A stretch of 64,000 bases of DNA, from positions 372,001 to 436,000 of the forward strand of contig CAVWAL010000014.1 in NCBI GenBank assembly GCA_963752935.1, written 5' to 3'. Made by a program: the position numbers and the translations under genes. Positions 54,601-62,547 of this stretch are shown here, one piece after another. A model generated the notes under the pieces. It made no database searches, had not been told where the DNA came from, and was given only the letters and a program-made list of their open reading frames with translations. Origin of the DNA: RI-153 sp963752935 (lineage in GTDB: Bacteria; Chloroflexota; Anaerolineae; Caldilineales; Caldilineaceae). Numbering within the stretch: the stretch's first letter is position 1; each line of letters starts with the position of its first letter.

Positions 54601-55260
54601 GTGCAGTGCCGCCGCCCGGTCACCGCGCGCGGCATGGATCTGCATCAACTGCCGGTAGACCGACTCTTGTAGTGGATCGAGGCGCAGCAGCCGTTGCGCC
54701 GTGTGGATCGCTTCTTCATAGCGGCGTTGGCCTTCGAGCAGAGCGACCAGCCGGGTTAACCCACGACGATGCGCTTGCTGTAATTCCTCGCGCGCCACCA
54801 ACACCCATTCGCTGTAGAGATCTGGCAGCAGTGGACCGGCGTAGAGATCTGCTGCCTGTTGCAGCCAGTGTTCCTCTGCTGCGGGATCATCCGCGGATGC
54901 GGCGTGCGCCAGCGCCTCCTCGAACTGATGCACGTCCACGCTGATCGTGCGTTCACGGTTCCAGGATATTTGCGAACGTGTGACGTCGACAAAATCGTTG
55001 GCGTTGACCCAGGCGCGGCGTAGTTTGAAGAGGAGGTTGCGCACATTGGTGCGGGCTTGCGCATCGGACGAGTCGGGCCAGAGCAGATAGGCCAGCGACT
55101 GCCGGCTGACCTTCTCGCCTGCGTGGAGCGCAAGGTAGCCGATCAATTCGTGAACGCGTGGGTGATCGAAGATCACAAGCGCATCGTCGCTTTGCTGCGA
55201 ATCGATCAGCGGATCGATCAATTGGAACTGGCCGAGCAGGCGTAGAGCTGGCACCGACAT
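51688..55260 (-). CDS. SARP/LuxR-type large ATP-binding transcription regulator (BTAD-AAA-TPR)
   Basis: 1190-residue cytoplasmic regulator. Residues 1-95 are an OmpR-like winged helix ('HPRVHELIGYLALHAGEKVS', 'LWPDSSDAQARTNVRNLLFK'). Residues 100-245 are the BTAD helical domain ('LYSEWVLVAREELQQAHRRG', 'YRQLMQIHAARGDRAAALHV'). Residues about 275-560 are a STAND/AAA ATPase with Walker A 'ISGEAGIGKTRLAEEL' and Walker B 'LLLHIDDLQWCDDETL'. The remaining 550 residues are TPR-like repeats. This is the AfsR/MalT-like plan of signal-integrating activators. The signal and targets are unknown; the divergent YdcF-like gene is one candidate target. Confidence 0.93.
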   Translation of the reverse strand: MSVPALRLLGQFQLIDPLIDSQQSDDALVIFDHPRVHELIGYLALHAGEKVSRQSLAYLLWPDSSDAQARTNVRNLLFKLRRAWVNANDFVDVTRSQISWNRERTISVDVHQFEEALAHAASADDPAAEEHWLQQAADLYAGPLLPDLYSEWVLVAREELQQAHRRGLTRLVALLEGQRRYEEAIHTAQRLLRLDPLQESVYRQLMQIHAARGDRAAALHVYHECASMLEQELAVEPVEATRQLHAQLLKQEKVSQKQSPSLTKKQQRLIGRQLEWRQLETAWKQAGNGRPKLVLISGEAGIGKTRLAEELLDKAYHQGQSTASTRAYAVGGALAYAPVADWLRQPVLWDALQNLEPIWQVEVARLVPELLQHNPALPMPGPLQEGWQRQRFFQALIQVLRSAAPPLLLHIDDLQWCDDETLSFLHYLLSSEPDQQILIVSTVRSEEIAPSHPLNRLRWSLGHHDQIVEIELGPLSAAESGELARQTADDGLSTEAQARLFEESEGHPLFLIETILARNGGNVPTDAPLADRQTGTSFSDVTAIPPKIRNVIRGRLAQLSAKAQEITRLAAVIGREFTYEVLREASDESEETLVQAVDELWQRRLLREQGEAAYDFSHDRIREVAYAEQSPLRRRWLHRRVAEALERVHADHLSTVYGRLAGHFEEARLIDKACYYFGKAGEVACQQYANMEAIHYFSRALDLLPENAHLQRYELYKQREQIYDASGQRPEQKADLEALTAWVQGHMDLYPHAEAEIALRWSRYYHRIGEQESAVVWAQRSVALGQEIGDTAILAEGHFRWASAVWSMTNFEEARQQYMQAANFAKVAGLPAIESVSLEQIAATGMFSGMRVGDMRVLLEQAEVITERSGDKQTMASLQNKLGYLPYALGAAEQYDQALESYRKGLAISREIGDTHHQCTILSNLVMLHTLRGEYDAAHDAFEQNQHLTQATLFPFRQAIGNHFWGCALLQQGDWDGARQQIGSAIEQLQSLGISHFCVKASADLGLVHHLAGRQDEALAVLQDVRTVAENHRDRRGLAVIWTRLGYCHEATGHLDEAVNAYRKGQDFHCQMEQVSHSMNGLAGEARLAFGHGDLPTAQRLVSSILAYVEDHQLEETIESVRVYLTCTDILTNTADPRAETLLRTVHAQLQRRRRTIQSAHLQQTFWQIPEHQAVQAHIERLGRRANKDR

Positions 55261-55478
55261 TGTAGAGATCCCTGAATGGAAACAATCTCCCGGCGAACGG
55301 GGGACTTGTTGTGCGAAACTGGGTTTAGAATGCGTAGAGGGCGGAAGGCGATGAAGGAGAGTATGGTCCGCACTTAAATTCTAGCGGGTCAGAGCGAATT
55401 GGTCAACGCACCGACATTGGCCATTTTGTAGAGAGATTAACACCGGCATTTGCATAGTTACAGGGAGCAAGTCAAACA

Positions 55479-56281
55479 GTGAAGATGTTCTTGGCAAAGT
55501 TTATTCCTCGTCTACTCTTCCCACTAGGGCTGGGTTGCCTGCTGTTGATCGCCGCTCTGATGGTTGATCGGCAGTGGGATGCGCAAACTGCGCTGTTGAT
55601 CCTCTGCCTGTTGCTGCTCTGGCTGAGTGGCAACCATTGGATCATGCTGGCCCTGGTGCGCTCGCTGGAGTGGCGCCATTTTCCGCCAGATCCGCTGCCC
55701 GATATCGATGTGGCGGTGATCTTGGGCGGGGGACGCGCTCAGTCAATCCGCCGCGGCTACAGGTCGAAATGAACGAGTCGGGCGATCGTATTTTGCTGGC
55801 CGCACAGCTCTACAGCGAGGGGAAAATCTCGCACATCCTGCTCTCCGGGGGCGAGATTCCCTGGTTGGACACAGGCGCAGTGGAAGCGGAGAACATGGCC
55901 TCTGTCCTGGAGCGCTTCGACGTGCCAGGCCGACATATTTGGAAGGAGTGTGAGGCGCGGTCAACCTACGAGAATGCGCGCTTTTCCAAGAAGATTCTTG
56001 ACGAAAAAGGTGTGAATCGTGTTCTGTTGGTGACCTCGGCCATGCATATGCAGCGCGCTCTGACCATCTTCCGCCGCGCGGGAATCGAGGCAGTTCCTGT
56101 CCCCGCCGACTATCTGGTCACCCGCGCCCGTTGGCATCACATGACCCATGCCGGGGTGCGCGCCCAACTGATCTACTTCCTGCCCACGGCGGATGATCTG
56201 CGCCACACTACCGAAGCTGTGAAAGAATACATGGGGCTGGCTATGCTGTGGTTGTCTGGGCTAGGCAAACGCATCTCATAG
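55479..56281 (+). CDS. YdcF/ElyC-like DUF218 membrane protein (frameshifted)
   Basis: About 267-residue protein. Two N-terminal helices ('FPLGLGCLLLIAALMV', 'TALLILCLLLLWLSGNHWIM') are followed by a DUF218 domain: 'DIDVAVILGGG' in the first frame, then 'TRSVNPPRLQVEMNESGDRI', 'ISHILLSGGE', 'ESRSTYENA'-like 'EARSTYENARFSKKIL' and 'VLLVTSAMHMQRALTIFRRA' in another. The shift is at a GGGGG run near 55730, where one G seems to be missing. ElyC-type proteins affect envelope polysaccharide and peptidoglycan metabolism. The start is GTG 55479 with GGGAG upstream. It is divergent from the SARP-type regulator. Confidence 0.85.
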
Positions 56282-56390
56282 CCGGGGGCGATGCGACGGG
56301 CCGAGGAGGCGCAATCGACTGCGATTTTCCGAGATACTGTCCTGGAGGATATGGCGGCAGGTTTCTTGCAGTGCTAGACTATTGGACACA

Positions 56391-57617
56391 ATGAACACCT
56401 ACACTGCAAGCAACACCGAACCATCTCCCTTTTCTTCTCTGGATGCCAATGTTCAATTGGCGGCTCTTTTCGATCTGCATCGAGTGGAGTTGATCGACGG
56501 CTGGATCGAACTGAAGCATCAGTTGCCCGATCCGCGCTACCAGGGCCAACCACCGGCGCAACTCTATGCAACCACGGAGCGGCAACTGAGCGCGGTCATC
56601 GAAATCTTGACCACCGGTCCCCATGCTCTATCCGAAGGCTTCTTGGCGGGGATTTGCCACGTCTATGGTCAGGCCGACCTGACCACAACCGTCGAAGCCT
56701 GTCTGCTCTTGAAAGAAGCAGCGCTTCCCCTGATTCGGCACTCATATCCGTCCGGCGATGCTGTGTGGCGGGCTGTTTCCTATCTTGATGACTGCCTGCG
56801 CTGGATCGTTCGCCAGCATACAAGGCACTACGAAGCGGCCATCCATCGTCGAGAGCAGACAGACACGGCACCGTTCCTGACGACGCCGGCTGCGCAGCGT
56901 GCTAAGGGTGCGTCTGTACCACAGGTAGAAGGCGCCGGCACTGTCCTGATAGACAGCCGTTTTCATCAGCACGAGTTTTCTTTAACAGTTCTAGAAGAGC
57001 GCGACCGTCTTGCGCGTGAAATGCATGACAATCTTTCGCAAGCGCTTGGCGTTCTAAAGATGCGGCTGGCGCTGACCAGCCAACTATTGGCCGATGGGCA
57101 GACCGCACAGGTCCACGCCGGTTTGCACGAGATGAAAGAGATTGCGAGCGAGGCCTACACCGACGCGCGTGAGGCGATTTTCAATCTCCGAGCGCCGATC
57201 TCAGCCGGTCCGGATTTCCTCTCTTCGCTGAAGCGCTATCTGTCCCGTTACCAGGCTTCCTACCACGTGGACACGCAGTTGATCGGCGCCGACGGCATCA
57301 CGGCCCAACTGTCCGTACAGACGGCGACGCAGGTGATCCGCATCATTCAAGAGGCATTGACCAATATCCGCAAACATGCCGCCACAGACCGGGCCTGCGT
57401 GCGGATCGCGTCTGAGCACAAAGGTCTTTGCATCCGCATCGAAGACAGCGGCTGCGGTTTTGATCCTGCGCAGCCCTGGCCCGAAGGCGGTTACGGATTG
57501 CGTGTCATGCAAGAACGAGCCGAGAGTGTGGGAGGGCGTCTCAAAATCGATACCGCGCCCGGCCGAGGAACTCGCATTGTTTTGTGGATTCCCCTTGCGT
57601 CAGGAGGCGCCCTATGA
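56391..57617 (+). CDS. Cytoplasmic sensor histidine kinase, NarL-partner type (HisKA_3)
   Basis: 408-residue kinase without membrane helices. The first 180 residues are a helical region with no recognised sensor domain. The phospho-acceptor helix is 'LEERDRLAREMHDNLSQALG' (His in EMHD), and the HATPase has 'QEALTNIRKHAA', 'DSGCGFDP' and 'GGYGLRVMQERAESVGGRL'. ATG 56391 was chosen; a TTG three codons earlier is possible. Its stop overlaps the response-regulator start by 4 bp. Position suggests control of the reductase/cytochrome genes that follow. Confidence 0.93.
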   Translation: MNTYTASNTEPSPFSSLDANVQLAALFDLHRVELIDGWIELKHQLPDPRYQGQPPAQLYATTERQLSAVIEILTTGPHALSEGFLAGICHVYGQADLTTTVEACLLLKEAALPLIRHSYPSGDAVWRAVSYLDDCLRWIVRQHTRHYEAAIHRREQTDTAPFLTTPAAQRAKGASVPQVEGAGTVLIDSRFHQHEFSLTVLEERDRLAREMHDNLSQALGVLKMRLALTSQLLADGQTAQVHAGLHEMKEIASEAYTDAREAIFNLRAPISAGPDFLSSLKRYLSRYQASYHVDTQLIGADGITAQLSVQTATQVIRIIQEALTNIRKHAATDRACVRIASEHKGLCIRIEDSGCGFDPAQPWPEGGYGLRVMQERAESVGGRLKIDTAPGRGTRIVLWIPLASGGAL

Positions 57618-58303
57618 ACAAACCCCTGCGCTTGTTGCTCGTCGATGACCACACGCTGTTTCGGCGAGGGATCGAGATGCTGCTGGCTTCGCGTCCTGGG
57701 TTCGAGGTGGTGGGTAGCGCCGGCAATGGCCTGGAGGCGCAGTCATTGGCCCGCGAAACCATGCCTGATATCATCCTGATGGATATTGATATGCCCGGCT
57801 GCAATGGGCTGGAAGCGACGCGCTGCATCAAGCGCGAACTGCCGCATACCAAGATCGTGATGCTCACCGTTTCAGATGATGACGACAAACTCTTCGAGGC
57901 CATCAAAGGCGGTGCCTCCGGTTATCTTTTGAAAGACCTGGAACCGTATCAACTCTTCGATATGCTGGCCCATCTGGAGCGGGGCGAAGCCCCTCTGTCG
58001 GGTTTGATTGCCGCCAGGATTCTGGAAGAATTCGTCCAGCCGCGCCGGCCATCTGTAGCGAAAGGTGAACGGGTCGCCAACAACGAAAGTGTCGATGACC
58101 TGTCTGCCCGCGAGTTCGAGGTTCTGCAACTGCTCGTAGACGGTCTGTCCAACCGTGAGATCGCCGATGTTTTGGTTATCACCGAGAACACGGTCAAGAA
58201 TCACCTCAGTAACATCCTGGATAAATTGCATCTACAAAACCGTATCCAGGCAGCCGTCTATGCCGTACGTCACGGTCTCGTCCACAGCAGTGCCGATAGC
58301 TAG
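57614..58303 (+). CDS. NarL/FixJ family response regulator
   Basis: 229-residue regulator. The receiver has 'LLLVDDHTLFRRGIEMLL', phospho-acceptor Asp in 'DIILMDIDMPGCNGLEATRC' and Lys in 'SGYLLKDLEPYQL'. The C-terminal LuxR-type helix-turn-helix is 'LSAREFEVLQLLVDGLSNRE' and 'ITENTVKNHLSNILDKLHLQ'. ATG 57614 overlaps the kinase stop (ATGA); the frame extends 10 codons further but inside the kinase gene. A strong terminator follows. Confidence 0.96.
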   Translation: MNKPLRLLLVDDHTLFRRGIEMLLASRPGFEVVGSAGNGLEAQSLARETMPDIILMDIDMPGCNGLEATRCIKRELPHTKIVMLTVSDDDDKLFEAIKGGASGYLLKDLEPYQLFDMLAHLERGEAPLSGLIAARILEEFVQPRRPSVAKGERVANNESVDDLSAREFEVLQLLVDGLSNREIADVLVITENTVKNHLSNILDKLHLQNRIQAAVYAVRHGLVHSSADS

Positions 58304-58365
58304 TTTTCCGTCGAATAGTCCGATTGGGGGATCAGCATAGTCGATCCGCCGTCAAGTGGAGCATG

Positions 58366-58397
58366 AGGGCCATCGAAAGATGGCTCTTTTTCTTTTG
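58366..58397 (+). terminator. Intrinsic terminator after the NarL-type regulator
   Basis: AGGGCCATC and GATGGCTCT form a 9-bp stem (one G-U) closed by a GAAA tetraloop, followed by TTTTCTTTT. It lies 62 bp after the regulator stop and separates it from the reductase genes. Confidence 0.85.
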
Positions 58398-58474
58398 TTC
58401 AACCCCCCGAGTAACCCTCACCAACCATGATCGAATCTGATACGCTGGGTAGGGTGTGCAGAAAGGTGAGGACG

Positions 58475-58804
58475 ATGAAACGAATAATGATCTTCTGCAA
58501 TCGAACCGGAGACGCACCGGGGCTAAGCCCTTTTCTTACCTTGGACGCGCACCTGGATGTCGTCGGATGGGAAATTGAACCCTCCGAAGCGCTCCGACGC
58601 ATCCGGCAAATCCAGCCGCAGATGATCATTGTTGCGCACGAAGAGACGCCTCTCGCAGCTTCGCCGGAGGTTGTCTGTCTGCTCAACGAAACATCTGGCA
58701 TTACTATCGTCGAGCTCGGGCTGCAGGATCGGAAGGTCTGTATTTATCGAGGTGAAGAAAGCATGCTCCAGCAGATAGAGGATCTGCTCAAGAGTATTGC
58801 TTGA
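58475..58804 (+). CDS. Small receiver-like protein without phospho-acceptor Asp
   Basis: 109-residue soluble protein with an alternating beta/alpha pattern like a response-regulator receiver ('KRIMIFCNRTGDAPGLSPFL', 'EALRRIRQIQPQMIIVAHEE', 'GITIVELGLQDRKVCIYRGE'). The aspartate expected after the third strand is replaced (IIVAHEE), and the acidic pair after strand 1 is absent. It may be a pseudo-receiver or an unrelated fold. ATG 58475 follows GTGAGGA. It lies between the two-component pair and the flavoprotein reductase and may be co-transcribed with the latter (65-bp gap). Confidence 0.6.
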   Translation: MKRIMIFCNRTGDAPGLSPFLTLDAHLDVVGWEIEPSEALRRIRQIQPQMIIVAHEETPLAASPEVVCLLNETSGITIVELGLQDRKVCIYRGEESMLQQIEDLLKSIA

Positions 58805-58869
58805 TCTACATAGCGTTTCGTCCATCTTACCCTGAAGACTGTGCTGTCTTCATTAGAAAGGCCAACAAA

Positions 58870-60717
58870 ATGGATTCGAAGGACAAGTCACAACACAAGA
58901 TCAGCCGTCGCGACGTCCTGCGCGGCGCGGCGGTCAGCACGGCGGCGATTGCCGGTGCAGGTATGTTTGCCGCCCCCAGCGCACGAGCGCAGACTGATCC
59001 GATGAGCGGTCTCCCCGAAACGTGGGATCTGGAGGCGGATGTCGTCATCATTGGTTCGGGGGCCGTGGGGCTGCCGGCTGCCATCCGTGCCGTCGATGCC
59101 GGCGCGTCGGTGATCGTCGTCGACGCCAACTACGACATTGGCGGGCACGCCATTGTCAGCGGTGGCAATGTGCCGTTGGGCGGCGGGACCAGCTTCCAAA
59201 AGAAGTACGAGATCGAAGATTCGCCCGATGTCCTCTTCCGCGATCTTACCGACTGGTCCGTCGTCGAAGTGAGCGGCATGCCTGACTATCGCTACAACGA
59301 CCGCGGCGTACAGCGCGCCCTGGCCGACAACCAAGCGCCCACCTTCGAGTTTCTGCTAGAAAATGGCGTCGAATTTGTGGATCAAGCGCCTGACAACCGC
59401 GGCGCGCATGCTGTGGGCATTTCTGCCCCGCGCGAACATCACACCATTTGGGGCGAAGGACAGAGCCTGGAAAGCCCGGCAGGCGCCGGCGGCACTGCAT
59501 TGATGCGCCCGCTCGAAGAGAGCGCGCGCAACAAGGGAGTGCAGTTTTTGCTCAACTACCATATGGACGTCGTCTTCCGCGAGGAACCCTATGCCGGTCG
59601 CGTCGTCGGTATCCAGGCCAGCTATACGCCCACGATTCTGCCAGGCACCGACACCCCGCTCAAGAGCTTCCGCACCGAAGGCAACGTCGAGATGGATGCG
59701 CCGACCGTCACCATCAAAGCCAACAAGGCCATCATCATCGGTACCGGCGGAAGCACCGGCAACGTCAACTTCCGCCGCATCTTCGATCCACGATGCACCG
59801 AGGAGTATGCCCTGGCCGCGGCTGAATACTCCCCGCAGGATGCCAGCGGTGAACTGGCTGCCCTGGCCGTCGGTGCTTCTCTGTGGGGAACCGCCAATCA
59901 GACCGGTGACCGCGACGGCTACATCCGCCGCCGCCCGATCATAGGCACCCGTACCAACTACATCGCCTGGACGCCCGACAGCCCGCTCTTCCCCAAGGTA
60001 GGCGCCACCGGTCTTCGTGTGCGCGACTGGCAGGATCTGATCATCGTCAACCAGGTGGGCAAGCGCTTCTACAACGAGTTCGAAGACGGCTACCCCAACG
60101 GCACATCCTACGGCTTCCTCGATCCCTACCTTCCGGGAGACTGGCGCAATCCGATGCGCATTGAGTACAAACCTGCCAACTATGTCGACGCCGCTATGGC
60201 CATCAATGAAGGTTCGCAGGCGCCAGACTTCGAATCAGGACCGTCATGGGCCATTTTCGACGCCGCCGCCGTCGAACGCGAAGGCTGGACGCTCGACGAA
60301 CAGGCTACGCAGCCGGGCTGCTTCTTCAGCGCTGATACGCTGGCAGAATTAGCGGCGAAAATTGTCGAGTGCCCCTATCAGAAGGCCGAGATGCCTGCTG
60401 AATTCCTCGAAGCCACCGTGGATCGCTACAACCTCATGGTCGATCTTGGCTTCGATCCTGATTTCGACAAGCCGTCCCCCAAGTACAAGATCGAGCAAGG
60501 ACCATTCTATGCCGCATGGGCTACCCCTGCGGTTCACGATACCTACGCAGGTCTGCGCATCAATATGAAGTGCCAGGTGATGACCATGGACGGCGAGGTG
60601 ATCCCAGGTCTCTACTGCGGTGGTGAATCGGCGGGCGGATGCAGTCAGCACGGTCTGGGCCGCTGCCTGACTCAGGGGTATATCGCCGGCGGCGAAGCCG
60701 TCAACGAGCCAGGCTGA
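58870..60717 (+). CDS. Tat-exported FAD-dependent reductase (flavocytochrome c/fumarate reductase family)
   Basis: 615-residue flavoprotein. The Tat signal 'SRRDVLRGAAVSTAAIAGAG' ends near SARAQT. The FAD motif is 'ADVVIIGSGAVGLPAAIRAV', followed by 'DANYDIGGHAIVSGGNVPLG', 'ATGG'-like 'IIGTGGSTGNVNFRRIF', and the C-terminal FAD segment 'VIPGLYCGGESAGGCSQHGL'. The fold is that of fumarate reductase FccA and 3-ketosteroid dehydrogenases, which reduce or oxidise C=C bonds. Unlike FccA there is no haem domain in the chain, but a multihaem cytochrome gene follows 103 bp later. ATG 58870 follows AAAGG. The substrate is unknown. Confidence 0.88.
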   Translation: MDSKDKSQHKISRRDVLRGAAVSTAAIAGAGMFAAPSARAQTDPMSGLPETWDLEADVVIIGSGAVGLPAAIRAVDAGASVIVVDANYDIGGHAIVSGGNVPLGGGTSFQKKYEIEDSPDVLFRDLTDWSVVEVSGMPDYRYNDRGVQRALADNQAPTFEFLLENGVEFVDQAPDNRGAHAVGISAPREHHTIWGEGQSLESPAGAGGTALMRPLEESARNKGVQFLLNYHMDVVFREEPYAGRVVGIQASYTPTILPGTDTPLKSFRTEGNVEMDAPTVTIKANKAIIIGTGGSTGNVNFRRIFDPRCTEEYALAAAEYSPQDASGELAALAVGASLWGTANQTGDRDGYIRRRPIIGTRTNYIAWTPDSPLFPKVGATGLRVRDWQDLIIVNQVGKRFYNEFEDGYPNGTSYGFLDPYLPGDWRNPMRIEYKPANYVDAAMAINEGSQAPDFESGPSWAIFDAAAVEREGWTLDEQATQPGCFFSADTLAELAAKIVECPYQKAEMPAEFLEATVDRYNLMVDLGFDPDFDKPSPKYKIEQGPFYAAWATPAVHDTYAGLRINMKCQVMTMDGEVIPGLYCGGESAGGCSQHGLGRCLTQGYIAGGEAVNEPG

Positions 60718-60820
60718 TCAACATTGGCTGCCCGGATCGATACCTGTCGGGAAGCTTCAGGCTTCCCGGCAGGCCGGACGGTGTATGCGAAACCTGCACT
60801 GAAAGATCGGAGAGCGCGTG

Positions 60821-61573
60821 ATGCGTAACCGAATGAACAAAATGAGGAGGCGCTACAGCGCTCTAGCGATAGCGTCTCTGCTGATCGGCGTGTTCGCCGG
60901 CTGTATGCCTGCGTCGGTGCCGATACCGGTCCCGATCCCGTCGGGCTACGTCCTCTTGCCGGTGGAATTTGCCCCGCCTATAGCCGAAGGGTCTAGCGCC
61001 GAGACGGCCTACACCGCCGCAGAAACAGACGACACCGCGGCGGAGGAAGTAACTGCCGCGGCAGAGGAAGTCGCATCTGACACAGATGGAAGCGCCGAGG
61101 TGGAGAGTGGGGACGATGCACCACCGCCGATGGCCCATCGCCTGCAAGGACGCGAGGAATGCATCGAATGTCACGCCGCAGACGACGACAGAAGTCCGTC
61201 CCCTGCCGATCATGCCGCGTATACCGACGCCGTCTGTCTCTTTTGTCATATACCTGAAGAGGGAGAAGCCGTCATGCCGGCTCTGCCAGAAGAAGCGGAG
61301 CCGGAGTTCTGCCTGGCCTGTCATGGCCCATTCGAGGACCTGTCGGCTGTCACCGCCGACACTCTAGTCGACGAACTGGGGATTCTGGGCAACCCGCACA
61401 TGCATGTGCCCCATGATGGTGACAAGATCCTCTCTTGCGACAAGTGCCACGACGTCCACCCCATCCCACTGACGCCAGAGGATGTCGTGCCTGAGGCAAA
61501 CATTCAGTACTGCTACGCTGCTTGTCACCATGAGACGACGTTCGAGGCTTGCTCCGCCTGTCATAACGAGTAG
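60821..61573 (+). CDS. Multihaem cytochrome c lipoprotein (six haem motifs)
   Basis: 250-residue lipoprotein. A basic N-terminus and helix end at the lipobox 'LIGVFAGC', followed by an Ala/Glu/Thr-rich linker of about 80 residues. The C-terminal 150 residues hold haem-binding motifs CIECH, CLFCH, CLACH, CDKCH and CSACH plus one CYAACH (CX3CH), with extra His residues as distal ligands. It resembles the tetrahaem domain of flavocytochrome c but with more haems. ATG 60821 follows GGAGAG. Anchored outside the membrane, it likely feeds electrons to the adjacent flavoprotein. A terminator follows. Confidence 0.9.
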   Translation: MRNRMNKMRRRYSALAIASLLIGVFAGCMPASVPIPVPIPSGYVLLPVEFAPPIAEGSSAETAYTAAETDDTAAEEVTAAAEEVASDTDGSAEVESGDDAPPPMAHRLQGREECIECHAADDDRSPSPADHAAYTDAVCLFCHIPEEGEAVMPALPEEAEPEFCLACHGPFEDLSAVTADTLVDELGILGNPHMHVPHDGDKILSCDKCHDVHPIPLTPEDVVPEANIQYCYAACHHETTFEACSACHNE

Positions 61574-61598
61574 ATCGGAAGCAAGATCTGTCAATCAT

Positions 61599-61640
61599 AA
61601 AAGGGGTTGGTGATCCATCTGTTATCGCCAACCCCTTTCC
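61599..61640. terminator. Terminator between convergent cytochrome and lipoprotein genes
   Basis: AAAGGGGTTGG and CCAACCCCTTT form an 11-bp stem, extended by GAT/ATC pairing. T-rich tails lie on both strands, so it can serve both convergent genes. Confidence 0.8.
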
Positions 61641-61645
61641 TCGTG

Positions 61646-62254
61646 TCAGCCTCCGCTTTCGGGTGTTGTGCTAGGTGCGCATTCACCGTCGAAGAAAGAC
61701 CAGCTATTGCAGGCCTTGCCATCGGGGAAGACACATGCGCCACACTGGTTGCCATCCTCGTCACTGCGGATCTCGTAGACGTACCCCTGGGCTTCACAGT
61801 AGGTGGCGGCGGCGTTTCCGATGCCAGGCTCCGTCTCGGCGGCCTTGCCCGTCAGGATGATCCGCCCGCTGTCGTCAACAACAGCCTGCCAGCAGATGCC
61901 GCTGGTGTCGTCGTGTAGGGCGACGTGATAGCCGTTCTCTTCGGCGTCGAGTGCGTAGGTGACGGTGATCTCACAGGCTTCGGCATCGAACCGAATGATG
62001 CTGAACCCGTCGGGCGCATCGATCGGGGTGGGTTGCCACTTTACGCCGGCGGGTGGCACGCACTCGTTGGCGCCGTCGCGCAGAAAATCAAGAACCGCCT
62101 GCCGCGCCGCCGTCACCTGCGGCGGCACATCCATGACGGCGCTCGCCGTCATCGTCGGGATGAGTTCTTGTGCAATGGGTGCGCAGCCTGCCAATATGAT
62201 GGCGAAAGCGGCGATGACAACAATCAACGATTGGCTGATTCCACGTTTGGACAC
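61646..62254 (-). CDS. Lipoprotein with C-terminal DUF333 domain
   Basis: 202-residue exported lipoprotein. The signal peptide 'SLIVVIAAFAIILAGC' ends in a lipobox. A middle region of about 100 residues ('QAVLDFLRDGANECVPPAGV', 'GYHVALHDDTSGICWQAVVD') resembles a secreted domain without a name I recognise. The last 45 residues ('AAATYCEAQGYVYEIR', 'CGACVFPDGKACNSWSFFDG') are a DUF333 domain, a Cys-rich module found in putative hemolysin-like lipoproteins. The start is GTG 62254 with GGAGG in front; the longer frame to 62371 lacks a good site. Confidence 0.75.
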   Translation of the reverse strand: MSKRGISQSLIVVIAAFAIILAGCAPIAQELIPTMTASAVMDVPPQVTAARQAVLDFLRDGANECVPPAGVKWQPTPIDAPDGFSIIRFDAEACEITVTYALDAEENGYHVALHDDTSGICWQAVVDDSGRIILTGKAAETEPGIGNAAATYCEAQGYVYEIRSDEDGNQCGACVFPDGKACNSWSFFDGECAPSTTPESGG

Positions 62255-62466
62255 GATTGAGCCTCCATCCCTGGGTGCAATTTGTGAGTAGAGGGTATCT
62301 TCGGCTTCAGGTATGATGCATCGATCAGGAGGGCGTTTTGCACTTGAACCCGATTCTGACCGGTGCGCCACACCTGGGTAGTTATGAGAAGAAGACCCTA
62401 TCTCATCCTAGCAAGGAGATTGGATATCTTCAACCGTCATACAGCAGATTTAGGTGACGCAATTCA

Positions 62467-62505
62467 AAACCCGCCAGGAGCACAAAGCCCGGCGGGTTTG
62501 TTGCG
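62467..62505 (-). terminator. Intrinsic terminator after the ThDP enzyme gene
   Basis: On the minus strand AAACCCGCC and GGCGGGTTT form a 9-bp stem followed by TTGAATT. It lies about 50 bp after the stop codon of the acetolactate-synthase-like gene. The rest of 62255-62547 shows no gene. Confidence 0.6.
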
Positions 62506-62547
62506 TCGGCCATCGCTATGCTGCCGATATGTCTGCTGGTTCGACGG

